From contig CAJKQE010000036.1 of NCBI GenBank assembly GCA_905201915.1, forward strand, positions 1 to 19,266: 19,266 nt of DNA, read 5' to 3'. Every line of letters begins with the position of its first letter. Position 1 is the first letter of the stretch. The position numbers were made by a program, and so were the translations under genes. Origin of the DNA: an uncultured Lachnospiraceae bacterium. GTDB taxonomy: Bacteria > Bacillota > Clostridia > Lachnospirales > Lachnospiraceae. Shown piece after piece: positions 6,749 to 14,679 of the stretch. The notes beneath the pieces were generated by a model. The model was not told where the DNA came from. It saw only the letters and a program-made list of their open reading frames with translations, and searched no databases.

Positions 6749-7593
6749 TTCAATGTCACCATATCTGAAATCTCGTATTTTTCAGCTAATTTTGCAACTG
6801 TTCCGTCTTCTGTCAATTTTTTCAGATCTGCATTTACAACATCTCGTAATTCCTGATCACCCTTTTTAAATGCAATTGCATATTGTTCTGTATTTAAGGT
6901 TTTTTCTAAAATTTTATACCCCTCTCCTCTTGACTTAATCTGATAATTAGCAACTCCAATATCAATGGCAAGCGCATCTAAAGCTCCTGCCTGCAACTCA
7001 GTAAAAGCAGTATTGTAATCTGCAAATTCATTAAGGGCTCCAAAAGTATCCGCTAATGCTTTCTGTCCGTCTTTTTCATCACTTTGCAGTAACTCTAAAG
7101 CTGCGCTTGCCGCCTGAACTCCTACTGTTTTTCCTGCCAAATCTTCCAGTGTGTTGATACCTGAATCTTCTGCGACTACAATCACCTGACTGTTATCTAC
7201 ATACGGTGTAGAAAATGTGTACTCGTCCTCTCTTCCATTCATAGTAAATCCATTCCAGATGCAGTCAATAGACCCTGAATTTAATTCCATGTCTTTCGCG
7301 TCCCAGTTGATTGGCTTTTTCACAAGTTCCCAGCCTTCCAGCTTACATACTGCCTCAGCCAACTCTAAATCAAATCCCGTATACTCTCCATTTTCATCCA
7401 TATAACCATAAGGCGGATATTCTGCATCAAATCCCACAGTAAATATCGTTTTTTTTTTTTCATCTGAAGATGTATCAACCGTGTCTTCCTTTTTTGCATC
7501 ATTTTCCGATGCGGTCTTATCATCTCCACATGCAGATAACACAAATGACATTAACATTGTTCCTGCCAAAATCAGTGCAATTCTTTTCTTCAT
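6745..7593 (-). CDS. Amino-acid ABC transporter, substrate-binding lipoprotein
   Basis: The 282-residue protein begins with a lipoprotein signal: charged MKKR, a hydrophobic core and the lipobox LSAC with C22 as the lipidated cysteine. A linker rich in D, E, K and S (about 23-50) leads to a family 3 solute-binding domain with FTVGFDAEYPPYGYMDENGE, GFDLELAEAV and SIDCIWNGFTMNGRED, in which the arginine is placed to hold the amino-acid carboxylate. It is the first gene of the importer and has a strong AAGGAGG site. A run of 12 A (minus strand, 7449-7460) encodes the KKK at the end of the linker. The ligand is probably a polar amino acid; which one is unclear. Confidence 0.92.
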   Translation of the reverse strand: MKKRIALILAGTMLMSFVLSACGDDKTASENDAKKEDTVDTSSDEKKKTIFTVGFDAEYPPYGYMDENGEYTGFDLELAEAVCKLEGWELVKKPINWDAKDMELNSGSIDCIWNGFTMNGREDEYTFSTPYVDNSQVIVVAEDSGINTLEDLAGKTVGVQAASAALELLQSDEKDGQKALADTFGALNEFADYNTAFTELQAGALDALAIDIGVANYQIKSRGEGYKILEKTLNTEQYAIAFKKGDQELRDVVNADLKKLTEDGTVAKLAEKYEISDMVTLK

Positions 7594-7662
7594 TTTTTTG
7601 TCCTCCTTAAAACCTATAATTGCTTTAGCTTTTTATCTCTCTACCTCGCTAAATTATCGCAT

Positions 7663-7691
7663 ATCCTAACACAGAAATTAATAACTGTCAA
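7663..7691 (-). promoter_or_regulatory. Promoter of the amino-acid importer operon
   Basis: A perfect -35 TTGACA (7686-7691), a 17-base spacer and TAGGAT (7663-7668) as the -10, four of six matches. The leader to the lipoprotein ATG would be about 65 bases. Confidence 0.72.
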
Positions 7692-7769
7692 ATTAGTTAT
7701 TTTTTTTAAATTAACAAAAAATACAAAACTTGACGAAATCTATTATGTTAATTTTCAGTATTACAATTC

Positions 7770-7829
7770 AAAAAAAGACTATTTATACAAAAAATAAATG
7801 TCAAAACATCAATTTCTGTACAAATAGTC
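7770..7829 (-). terminator. Terminator of the nucleoside operon
   Basis: An 8-bp stem GACTATTT/AAATAGTC continues after one mismatch as four more pairs (arms 7817-7829 and 7777-7789) and is followed on the minus strand by seven T (7770-7776). The loop is long, 27 bases, and can hold a small inner hairpin. It lies about 100 bases after the punA stop codon. Confidence 0.72.
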
Positions 7830-7925
7830 TCTATCCATTTTTATCTTTTATTGTACTTTTTACAAATCGTTTCCGTAATTTTTTCCTGATATTTCACAAC
7901 GCACGTTTTATAACGATAATACCGA

Positions 7926-8750
7926 TTAATTCAGTTTTGTAATAATCTCGGTAATCAATTTCTTAAACTGTACTGCCACTCTATCTGCTGTTTCCTGTAC
8001 TTCTTTATGGTTTAATTCTTCTTTAGACATTCCCGCTGCCAAATTTGTAATGCAGGAAATTCCACCGATTTCCATTCCAATATGGCGTGCTGCCATAGCC
8101 TCACATGCTGTACTCATTCCCACTGCATCTGCTCCCCAGACTCTTGCCATACGAATTTCTGCAGGTGTTTCATAATTTGGTCCTGTAAACTGTGCATAAA
8201 CGCCTTCTTTAATATCAATATCTAAATCTTTTGCCGCTGTTTTAATGATTTCCTGTATTCTCTTGCTGTATACCTCGCTCATATCAGGAAATCTTACTCC
8301 CAACTCATCTAAATTTTGTCCAATTAAGGGACTTGGCACAGCTGTTGTAATATGATCTGTAATCATCATAAAATCACCCGGCTTAAACGCAAAATTTACG
8401 CCTCCTGCTGCATTAGTTAAAATTAATTTTTTCGCTCCTAAAAGAGCCATAAGTCTGGTAGGAAGAACAACATCTGACATCGCATATCCCTCATAATAAT
8501 GCACACGTCCCTGCATAATTACAACAGGCGTTTTCCCTACATATCCAAAGACAAAACGTCCCTTATGTCCTGCTACAGTAGAGGTTGGAAATCCTTCAAT
8601 TTCTGTATAATCAAGAGTCTGCACTACGTTAATTTCATCTGCATAATCCCCCAGACCAGAACCTAAAATCAAAGCCACCTCCGGTTTAAAATTCACCTTT
8701 TTCTGAATACTCTCCAAACATGTCATTAATTTTTCATATACTACGCTCAT
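7926..8750 (-). CDS. punA: Purine-nucleoside phosphorylase (trimeric, 6-oxopurine type)
   Basis: The 274-residue protein splits inosine, guanosine and their deoxy forms with phosphate into base and (deoxy)ribose-1-phosphate in the cytoplasm. Motifs are GSGLGD (30-35), GHKGRFVFG (61-69), LTNAAGG (111-117), TGPNYETPAEIR (189-200) and GMSTACEAMAARH (211-223). E198 and N236 (in CITNLAAG) match the pair that selects 6-oxopurines in this family, so adenosine is not expected to be a substrate. The frame opens at 8771 in an ATGA overlap with the upstream gene, but a GGGAG site at 8758-8762 places the start at 8750. It is the last gene of the nucleoside operon. Confidence 0.93.
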   Translation of the reverse strand: MSVVYEKLMTCLESIQKKVNFKPEVALILGSGLGDYADEINVVQTLDYTEIEGFPTSTVAGHKGRFVFGYVGKTPVVIMQGRVHYYEGYAMSDVVLPTRLMALLGAKKLILTNAAGGVNFAFKPGDFMMITDHITTAVPSPLIGQNLDELGVRFPDMSEVYSKRIQEIIKTAAKDLDIDIKEGVYAQFTGPNYETPAEIRMARVWGADAVGMSTACEAMAARHIGMEIGGISCITNLAAGMSKEELNHKEVQETADRVAVQFKKLITEIITKLN

Positions 8751-8757
8751 AATAATT

Positions 8758-8762
8758 CTCCC
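8758..8762 (-). promoter_or_regulatory. Ribosome binding site that fixes the punA start
   Basis: GGGAG lies seven bases before the ATG at 8750. The ATG at 8771 overlaps the upstream stop codon but has no such site. Confidence 0.65.
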
Positions 8763-8767
8763 TTCTT

Positions 8768-9496
8768 TCATTCAATATCTATAATTGCCGCTATTAATTC
8801 TTTTAACTTCTTATACTGTTCATGGGAAACAAGAAGCTGGTTTCCTTCTTTACTCACAAGACCTTCTTCTAAAAATTTCTTTACAGAACGATTAATGGTC
8901 TTTACACAAAGTCCTGTGGTATCAGAAAGTCCCTGTCTTCCTCCCTGTACCCGTAATACTCCGTTTCTGGCATACAATTCATATCTCTCTGTCAAAAGCA
9001 TTGCTAAACGGTCTGCACCTTGTAAAAATAAATATGCCCTACTCTTTCTGCCATCCTCCAGCAATGATTTTCCGGTAAGCTTTGCTTCTAACTTTAAAAC
9101 ACGCAAATCTGTTAATAGCCATTTTTCATACTTTGCCTTTGCAATCTTCACAATGATACATGGTGTGACGGTTTCTAATGTAGTCATATAGGTATCTAAA
9201 TCCATGATAATTTCCATACCGCCCAGAGCATGTACACAGTCAAAGCTCATAAAGTCATAGGTAATCCCATAAATTCTGTAATCTGTCGCTTTTATAGTTC
9301 CTTTTCCTACAAAATAGATGGTATCGATAGGTGTATTTTCTCGTACAAATATTTGTCCTTTTTCCATTTCCTCTACCTGAAAACACTCCATAAGCCAAGC
9401 CGGAGCCGTTTGAAAATACTCTTCAAATTGCTGCTGCGTTTCCTTTTTACATTCTTTCAAAAATGGCAATACACTATACAAATATTTGTTCCGCAT
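8768..9496 (-). CDS. Crp/Fnr family transcriptional regulator
   Basis: This 242-residue protein has a cupin-like cyclic-nucleotide-binding fold (about residues 30-145; VEEMEKGQIFVRENTPIDTIYFVGKGTIKA) followed by a long helix and a C-terminal winged helix-turn-helix (about 185-230; RQGLSDTTGLCVKTINRSVK then FLEEGLVSKEGN). The phosphate-binding cassette of true CRP is not conserved: where GE-x-x-R-x-A is expected the protein has ALGGMEIIMDLDTYMTTLET, with no arginine. Fnr-type cysteine clusters are also absent. Its ligand is therefore unknown. It starts two bases after the add stop codon with its AGAGG site inside add, and it overlaps the frame before punA, so it is made with the nucleoside enzymes and is a candidate regulator of them. 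Confidence 0.88.
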   Translation of the reverse strand: MRNKYLYSVLPFLKECKKETQQQFEEYFQTAPAWLMECFQVEEMEKGQIFVRENTPIDTIYFVGKGTIKATDYRIYGITYDFMSFDCVHALGGMEIIMDLDTYMTTLETVTPCIIVKIAKAKYEKWLLTDLRVLKLEAKLTGKSLLEDGRKSRAYLFLQGADRLAMLLTERYELYARNGVLRVQGGRQGLSDTTGLCVKTINRSVKKFLEEGLVSKEGNQLLVSHEQYKKLKELIAAIIDIE

Positions 9497-9498
9497 CT

Positions 9499-10476
9499 TT
9501 ATACCTCTTTCAGTCTTCTTATAAGCTCTGCCTTCACTTCATCTTTTGCAAACGCTGCATGGATTGCGTTTTCCGTCATACGCATAAGTTCTTCATCTGT
9601 AATTCCATAATTCTTCTGCACGAATTCCATTTCTTTCTGTATACTGGAATTACTTACCGTTCTGTTGTCTGTATTTATGGTAACACATAATCCCGCATCA
9701 AGAAACTCCCTCATCGGATATTCTGCTTTACTTGCTACTGCTTTTGTTTGCAGATTGCTGATTGGACACATTTCAATTCCAATTCTTTTTTCTCTGCACA
9801 TCGCTATGGCATCAGCATGTCCTCTTAAAGCAATTCCGTGACCAATTCTAGCTGCACCACAATTTACTGCTTCTATCACATTTTCTACTCTTCCACACTC
9901 TCCTGCATGAATGGTAAAAGGCAATCCCAGCTTTTTCGCTTCCTGAAATAATTCCATAAAATTTTCCATAGGAAATGCAGCTTCATTCCCTGCCAAATCT
10001 ACGGCACAAATTCCCTCACCTAAAAAGTTTCTTGCTGCTTTCATCATTCGTAAATTATCTTCTTCTGAATGATGGCGCATGGCACAGGCAATTACATTAT
10101 AATAAATTCCACATTCCTTTTTTGCCTCCTCAAGTCCTTCTAAAACAGACTGTATCACCTTTGTACAATCCAAATCTTCATTTACAGACAAAAGAGGGGC
10201 AAATCTTACTTCCACATATTGAACATTGTCCTCTTTTAAGCTTTTTAAAAAAGCTTTTGAAGCACATTTTAAGCCTGTTTCTGTCTGCATACAGGACAGA
10301 GGCAAATCAAACTTTTCCAAATATTCCGCAAGATTTCTACAGTCATCACGAACTTGAAGTTCTTCATTCTTTATATCTCTTCCTAAAAGCTCACGTATAA
10401 TTTCCATTGGCAGTGAACCATCCAAATGACAATGAAGCTCCACCTTGGGAAGATTTATTATTTTTGTACTTTCCAT
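9499..10476 (-). CDS. add: Adenosine deaminase
   Basis: The 325-residue enzyme converts (deoxy)adenosine to (deoxy)inosine plus ammonia. The zinc and catalytic residues are all visible: H15 and H17 in ELHCHLDGS, H190 and E193 in FTIHAGECG, H213 in RIGHGIAL and D270 in TINTDNRTVSN. The following residue is N271 where animal enzymes have a second aspartate; this NTDNR form is, as far as I recall, common in bacterial members. The product inosine is the substrate of the PNP encoded two genes later. A GGGAG site precedes the ATG. A 95-base gap with a strong hairpin separates it from the BMP lipoprotein gene. Confidence 0.94.
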   Translation of the reverse strand: MESTKIINLPKVELHCHLDGSLPMEIIRELLGRDIKNEELQVRDDCRNLAEYLEKFDLPLSCMQTETGLKCASKAFLKSLKEDNVQYVEVRFAPLLSVNEDLDCTKVIQSVLEGLEEAKKECGIYYNVIACAMRHHSEEDNLRMMKAARNFLGEGICAVDLAGNEAAFPMENFMELFQEAKKLGLPFTIHAGECGRVENVIEAVNCGAARIGHGIALRGHADAIAMCREKRIGIEMCPISNLQTKAVASKAEYPMREFLDAGLCVTINTDNRTVSNSSIQKEMEFVQKNYGITDEELMRMTENAIHAAFAKDEVKAELIRRLKEV

Positions 10477-10503
10477 TCCTGCTCCCTTCTGGCAGATATT
10501 TCT

Positions 10504-10554
10504 CTGCTAAAAGCAGTATAAGCATCTTTCAACATAATGTGAAGATGCTTATAC
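10504..10554 (-). promoter_or_regulatory. Intercistronic stem-loop between the BMP lipoprotein gene and add
   Basis: A perfect 13-bp stem (GTATAAGCATCTT with AAGATGCTTATAC, arms 10516-10528 and 10542-10554, 13-base loop) is followed at once by a small 5-bp hairpin (CTGCT/AGCAG, 10504-10516). No proper T run follows. It may protect the 3' end of the binding-protein message or act as a weak terminator, so that the lipoprotein is made in excess of the genes behind it. Confidence 0.7.
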
Positions 10555-10571
10555 AAATTATCATTTCTTAA

Positions 10572-11681
10572 TTATTTAATAGACTCAACTGTTACAACTT
10601 CAACCGGAAGTTTACTTGCATCGTCTGCTGCTGTATCATTTGCAACCTGAATAGAACCATCTTTTAATGCTCCATAAATTTCATCATATTTTTCCTGTGT
10701 GAATTTTTCAAATTTAGATGTTTCCATTGGCAACTGAACACCATCATCTGCTGCACCTAATGTAATGGATTTTCCACCTTCAAATGTTCCATCATAAACA
10801 GATGCTAATGCATTGTAAACAGAGTCGCTTAAAGTTTTCATTGCAGAAGTAATAACTGTTTCAGATTCTACAGACTGGTCAACGTCTACACCAATAACTT
10901 TTTTACCTGCACCTTCAGCTGCTTTCATAACAGAGTTACCAACTCCACCGCCGCATGCAAAAATACATTCTGTTCCTTCGCTGTACCAAGCTGCTGCTTT
11001 TGCCTGATTTTCAGGAGAAGCGTCAAAGTTACCTACATAAGTATATTTAATGTTGATGTCACCCTGTGCAAGACCTAAGTCTTTTGCTGCTGCGTCTGCA
11101 CCCTGAACAAATCCGTAACCAAAACGAATAACTGCCGGTACTGCAATACCACCCATAAATCCTAACTGTCTGTATCCTTCTTCTACTGCTGCGTATCCTG
11201 CTAAATATCCAGCCTGTTCTTCTGCATAGAAGATAGAAAGTACGTTTTCTTTAATTTCCGGAGCTTTATTTTCGCCTTCTACCGGAGCTGCATCAATAAT
11301 AACAAATTTTGTATCCGGATATTTTGTCTGTGCTTCAAAAATCGGTCTTTCAAATAAGAAGCCCGGTGTTACAATAACCTTTGCTCCGCCTTTTACTGCA
11401 AGGTCAATAGCTGTTAAACAAGCCTTATCTGATTTTTCTGAAGGTTTGTAATATTTAGAAGTAATATTATTCTCATCTGCATATTTCTTTAAACCTTCCC
11501 AAGAACCCTGATTAAAGGATTTGTCATCAATTGTTCCAACGTCTGTGATTAACGCCAATTCATATTTTCCACCTTTATCCTCTTTCTGTCCTTCTTCAGA
11601 TGCACCTGGTTTTTCTGCACATCCTGCCATTCCTAATAACATTACTCCTGCCAGCACTAAGCTAATCAATTTTTTCTTCAT
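10572..11681 (-). CDS. BMP family nucleoside-binding lipoprotein (ABC transporter)
   Basis: The 369-residue protein has a lipoprotein signal (MKKKLISLVLAGVMLLGMAGC; C21 lipidated), a short charged linker and a Bmp/PnrA domain starting YELALITDVGTIDDKSFNQG, with GFLFERPIFEAQ, GYLAGYAAVEEGYRQLGFMG, PAVIRFGYGFVQGADAAA, IFACGGGVGNSVMKAA and IGVDVDQS. Family members bind purine and pyrimidine nucleosides (PnrA of Treponema, NupN of Bacillus subtilis). The ATPase and two permeases of the same importer are encoded upstream, separated from it by pdp and deoC. The DDKSFNQ segment belongs to the nucleoside base and ribose pocket in known members. A GGAGG site precedes the ATG. Confidence 0.93.
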   Translation of the reverse strand: MKKKLISLVLAGVMLLGMAGCAEKPGASEEGQKEDKGGKYELALITDVGTIDDKSFNQGSWEGLKKYADENNITSKYYKPSEKSDKACLTAIDLAVKGGAKVIVTPGFLFERPIFEAQTKYPDTKFVIIDAAPVEGENKAPEIKENVLSIFYAEEQAGYLAGYAAVEEGYRQLGFMGGIAVPAVIRFGYGFVQGADAAAKDLGLAQGDINIKYTYVGNFDASPENQAKAAAWYSEGTECIFACGGGVGNSVMKAAEGAGKKVIGVDVDQSVESETVITSAMKTLSDSVYNALASVYDGTFEGGKSITLGAADDGVQLPMETSKFEKFTQEKYDEIYGALKDGSIQVANDTAADDASKLPVEVVTVESIK

Positions 11682-11696
11682 AATTTTTTCCTCCTA

Positions 11697-12362
11697 TTAA
11701 TAACCTTTTACACTTTGCCCTTTAATCAGGGAAATTGCTGAACTTGTGCCAATTCTGTCACATCCTGCTTCCAGAAAGGCCTCCATATCTTCCACACTCT
11801 TAACTCCGCCTGCGGCTTTCATCTTTACGTGTGGTCCAATAAACTTCTTAAACAGAAGAATATCTTCCATTGTAGCTCCACCTGTTCCAAATCCGGTGGA
11901 TGTCTTAATATAATCTGCGCCTGCCTCTGTAACAGCTTTGCACATAGCAATTTTTTCTTTCTCTGTTAAATAACAAGCTTCTATAATAACTTTTAAAATT
12001 TTATCTCCTGCTGCCTGTTTCAGACTTCTGATTTCTTCTGTAACCTTCTCGAAATCACCATTTTTCACATCTGCAATATTAATTACCATGTCCACCTCAG
12101 ATGCTCCGTCTTCAATAGCCTGCACAGTTTCTGCAACCTTTGCCTTTGTAGTGCTGTAACCTAAAGGAAATCCCACTACTGTACAAATATTAATTTTTTC
12201 TCCATAAGTGTCATGAATTCTTTTAATATAGCTTGGCGGTACACACACAGAAGCTGTATGATACTCCATAGCTTCTTCACACAGTTTCTGAATATCTTCC
12301 CATGTTGCAAAAGCTTTCAAAAGTGTATGATCTACATGACTCAGAATTTCACTTGTGTTCAT
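11697..12362 (-). CDS. deoC: Deoxyribose-phosphate aldolase
   Basis: The 221-residue cytoplasmic enzyme splits 2-deoxyribose-5-phosphate into acetaldehyde and glyceraldehyde-3-phosphate. It is a TIM barrel with all catalytic residues in place: D91 in EVDMVINI, the Schiff-base lysine K153 in YIKTSTGFGTGGAT and the relay lysine K182 in KMKAAGGVKS. Its length and start (MNTSEILSHVDHTLLKAFAT) are typical for the short Firmicutes form. An AAGGAGG site precedes the ATG, and 22 bases separate it from pdp. It is the last step of deoxynucleoside breakdown in this operon and links it to glycolysis. Confidence 0.96.
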   Translation of the reverse strand: MNTSEILSHVDHTLLKAFATWEDIQKLCEEAMEYHTASVCVPPSYIKRIHDTYGEKINICTVVGFPLGYSTTKAKVAETVQAIEDGASEVDMVINIADVKNGDFEKVTEEIRSLKQAAGDKILKVIIEACYLTEKEKIAMCKAVTEAGADYIKTSTGFGTGGATMEDILLFKKFIGPHVKMKAAGGVKSVEDMEAFLEAGCDRIGTSSAISLIKGQSVKGY

Positions 12363-12384
12363 ATAATTCCTCCTTGTCTTAGTC

Positions 12385-13707
12385 TTAATATTTTTCTATT
12401 CCTTTTGGAGTAACTCTGGCATAAACCAAAGGTTCCTTCTTTGGTGCTTCCTGCTCTATAAAAATAGATTTTTTATACTTTTCTGCTGCTGCCTCAAATA
12501 ATTCTTCCTTAGATGTATATAATGCAGCAAGAACATCACCCTTATTTACTTTTTCTCCGGTCTTCTTATGTAAAATAATTCCCGCAGTATAGTCAATTTC
12601 ACTTTCCTTTGTCTCTCTGCCTGCACCTAACATGGCAGATGCAATTCCACAGCCCTCTGCATCAATGTGAGTAATATATCCATCTTTTTCTGCTTTTACT
12701 TCATAGACATAAGGTGCTTTCTCAAATTTATCAGGATTTAAGATAACTTCAGAGTCACCACCCTGAGCTTCTACCATAGCCACCAGACGTTCCAGCGCTG
12801 CACCGCTTTTTACTGCATTCTCCGCCAAAACCCGGCACTCTGCCTCTGTGCCTTTGCCTGCCAGATAAAGCATGTTGGAAGCCAACTGTAGACAAACCTC
12901 TGTTAAATCTGCAGGGCCTTTACCTTTTAAAGTTTCCACTGCTTCAATAACTTCAAGACTATTTCCAATATTATGTCCTAAAGGAATATCCATATTGGTA
13001 ATTAAAGCAGCCATTTTCTTTCCTGCATTTTCTCCGATAGCTACCATTTCCTTTGCCAATGCAATGGACTCCTCCACTGTCTTCATAAAAGCTCCGCTTC
13101 CTGTTTTCACATCTAAAAGAATACCGTCATTACCTGCTGCCAGTTTCTTACTCATAATTGACACTGCAATTAGAGGAATACTGTCTACTGTCGCTGTTAC
13201 ATCTCTAAGAGCATACAATTTTTTATCCGCAGGCGCCAGATTTCCTGACTGTCCAATAACAGAAAGTCCTGTTTTATTTACCACATCAAAAAATTCTTTT
13301 CTGTCTAAGGAAGTACGCATTCCCGGAATTGCTTCCATTTTATCTACAGTTCCACCGGTATGACCTAATCCTCGCCCGGACATCTTAGCTACTTTTACTC
13401 CGCAGGAAGCCACAATAGGAGCAATCACCAATGTTGTTTTATCTCCTACACCACCGGTAGAATGCTTGTCTACTTTCATCCCTTCAATACCGGATAAATC
13501 CACCATATCACCGGAATGTGCCACTGCCTGTGTCATCGCCAGAGTTTCTTCCTGATTCATTCCTTTAAAATAAACTGCCATCAAAAATGCAGACATCTGA
13601 TAATCCGGAATTTTTCCATCCACATATTCTGTAATCATGTATTGGATTTCTTCTTTTGTTAAAGCTTCTCCATTTCTTTTCTTCATGATTAAATCATACA
13701 TTCTCAT
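12385..13707 (-). CDS. pdp: Pyrimidine-nucleoside phosphorylase
   Basis: The 440-residue enzyme cleaves uridine, thymidine and deoxyuridine with phosphate. It has the family order: an N-terminal helical domain starting MRMYDLIMKKRNGEALTKEE, the glycine-rich phosphate region KVDKHSTGGVGDKTT (80-94), the signature SGRGLGHTGGTVDK, the middle IMSKKLAAGNDGILLDVKTG, and a C-terminal domain ending in a biotinyl-like fold (IILHKKTGEKVNKGD). The K-S-rich active site and length near 433 residues fit Pdp of Bacillus rather than the proteobacterial DeoA, which prefers thymidine. Cytidine must first be deaminated by the Cdd encoded upstream. Confidence 0.93.
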   Translation of the reverse strand: MRMYDLIMKKRNGEALTKEEIQYMITEYVDGKIPDYQMSAFLMAVYFKGMNQEETLAMTQAVAHSGDMVDLSGIEGMKVDKHSTGGVGDKTTLVIAPIVASCGVKVAKMSGRGLGHTGGTVDKMEAIPGMRTSLDRKEFFDVVNKTGLSVIGQSGNLAPADKKLYALRDVTATVDSIPLIAVSIMSKKLAAGNDGILLDVKTGSGAFMKTVEESIALAKEMVAIGENAGKKMAALITNMDIPLGHNIGNSLEVIEAVETLKGKGPADLTEVCLQLASNMLYLAGKGTEAECRVLAENAVKSGAALERLVAMVEAQGGDSEVILNPDKFEKAPYVYEVKAEKDGYITHIDAEGCGIASAMLGAGRETKESEIDYTAGIILHKKTGEKVNKGDVLAALYTSKEELFEAAAEKYKKSIFIEQEAPKKEPLVYARVTPKGIEKY

Positions 13708-13721
13708 AGCGATTGCCTCCT

Positions 13722-14675
13722 TTATCTGCTTCCTTTATCGTAAGGAATACCCTCTGCTTTTGGAGCCTGTGAATTCTTAGATAAGAATGCCAGAACTACC
13801 AAAGTTGCAATATAAGGAATCATTTTATAAACTTCATTTGGAATTGGTAAGTCCTTTAAAACAGGAATAGCAGAATATGCGCTTGCCAAAGTTTTCATAA
13901 TTCCAAAGAAAAATGCTGCCAGAAAAATCTTGTTACTTCTCCATTGTCCAAAAATCAATACTGCCAATGCCAAAAATCCATAACCGGCAACACTTGCATT
14001 AAAGTTTGTAGAAGTCGGTACAACAAAGACTAAACCACCAATCCCTGCAAGAACACCGGAAATAATAACACCGGAATATCTGATTTTATAAACATTTACA
14101 CCTACGGAATCCGCTGCTCCCGGATGTTCACCACAGGCACGAAGTCTCAATCCAAATCTTGTCTTTTTAATCACAAATGCTGCTACAAGGAAAATTAAAA
14201 TTCCGATATAAGTTGTAATGTAACAGTTCTGGAAAAACAATGGTCCAATCACAGGAATGTCTCCCAGTACAGGCACTTTACTAATCTGGAAAGTATCCGT
14301 AAACTGAATTTGCTGAACTCCCTGAATCGTTCTTGCTGCAAAGATTGCAAATGCAGGAGCAAACATATTCAGTGCAGTACCACTGATTGTCTGATCTGCT
14401 TTCATATTAATCGATGCAAAAGCATGAAGCAGAGAAAATATTCCACCAGTAACACCTGCAATCACAATGGCAATAAGTAAAAGTCCCTGACCGCTTAAAT
14501 TTGCCTGTGTCATATTGATAAAAAGAACACCTGCAAAAGCTCCGATTACCATAATACCTTCTAATGCAATGTTAATTACACCGCTTCGCTCAGAATACAT
14601 GCCGCCAATAGCTACAATCAGAAGCGGGATAGCAAAAAACATTGTCTGCTGCATAATAAAATATACAATATCCAT
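13722..14675 (-). CDS. Nucleoside ABC transporter, permease (NupQ/YufQ type)
   Basis: This 317-residue membrane protein of the BPD_transp_2 family has eight to nine hydrophobic segments and the marker RSGVINIALEGIMVIGAFAG near the N-terminus and RLRACGEHPGAADSVGVNVY in the middle, the loop that contacts the ATPase. It pairs with the permease encoded just upstream to form the membrane channel of a BMP-dependent nucleoside importer, like NupQ of the B. subtilis guanosine system. Its GAAGGAGG site lies in the last codons of the upstream permease gene, four bases away, so the two are coupled. Confidence 0.92.
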   Translation of the reverse strand: MDIVYFIMQQTMFFAIPLLIVAIGGMYSERSGVINIALEGIMVIGAFAGVLFINMTQANLSGQGLLLIAIVIAGVTGGIFSLLHAFASINMKADQTISGTALNMFAPAFAIFAARTIQGVQQIQFTDTFQISKVPVLGDIPVIGPLFFQNCYITTYIGILIFLVAAFVIKKTRFGLRLRACGEHPGAADSVGVNVYKIRYSGVIISGVLAGIGGLVFVVPTSTNFNASVAGYGFLALAVLIFGQWRSNKIFLAAFFFGIMKTLASAYSAIPVLKDLPIPNEVYKMIPYIATLVVLAFLSKNSQAPKAEGIPYDKGSR

Positions 14676-14679
14676 AATC

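Larger units (their letters stand above)
7594..7925 (-). other. Intergenic region punA to amino-acid importer
   Basis: These 332 bases hold the terminator of the nucleoside operon (7770-7829), an AT-rich spacer with a 9-base inverted repeat (7708-7716 and 7746-7754, AAATTAACA with TGTTAATTT), the promoter of the importer (7663-7691) and its ribosome binding site close to 7593. I see no additional gene; the short open frames here have no start signals. Confidence 0.75.

Noticed and set aside
8895..10400. Plus-strand open frames of up to 141 codons over the regulator and add genes
   Set aside because: They are antisense to well-conserved genes, lack start signals and have low-complexity translations.
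10516..10554. The hairpin after the BMP gene as a full terminator
   Set aside because: No T run follows the stem, only a TGCTTTTAG stretch, and the genes behind it belong to the same pathway without a visible promoter of their own.
12872..13363. A 163-codon plus-strand open frame opposite pdp
   Set aside because: It mirrors the conserved pdp codons and has no ribosome binding site or recognisable domain.
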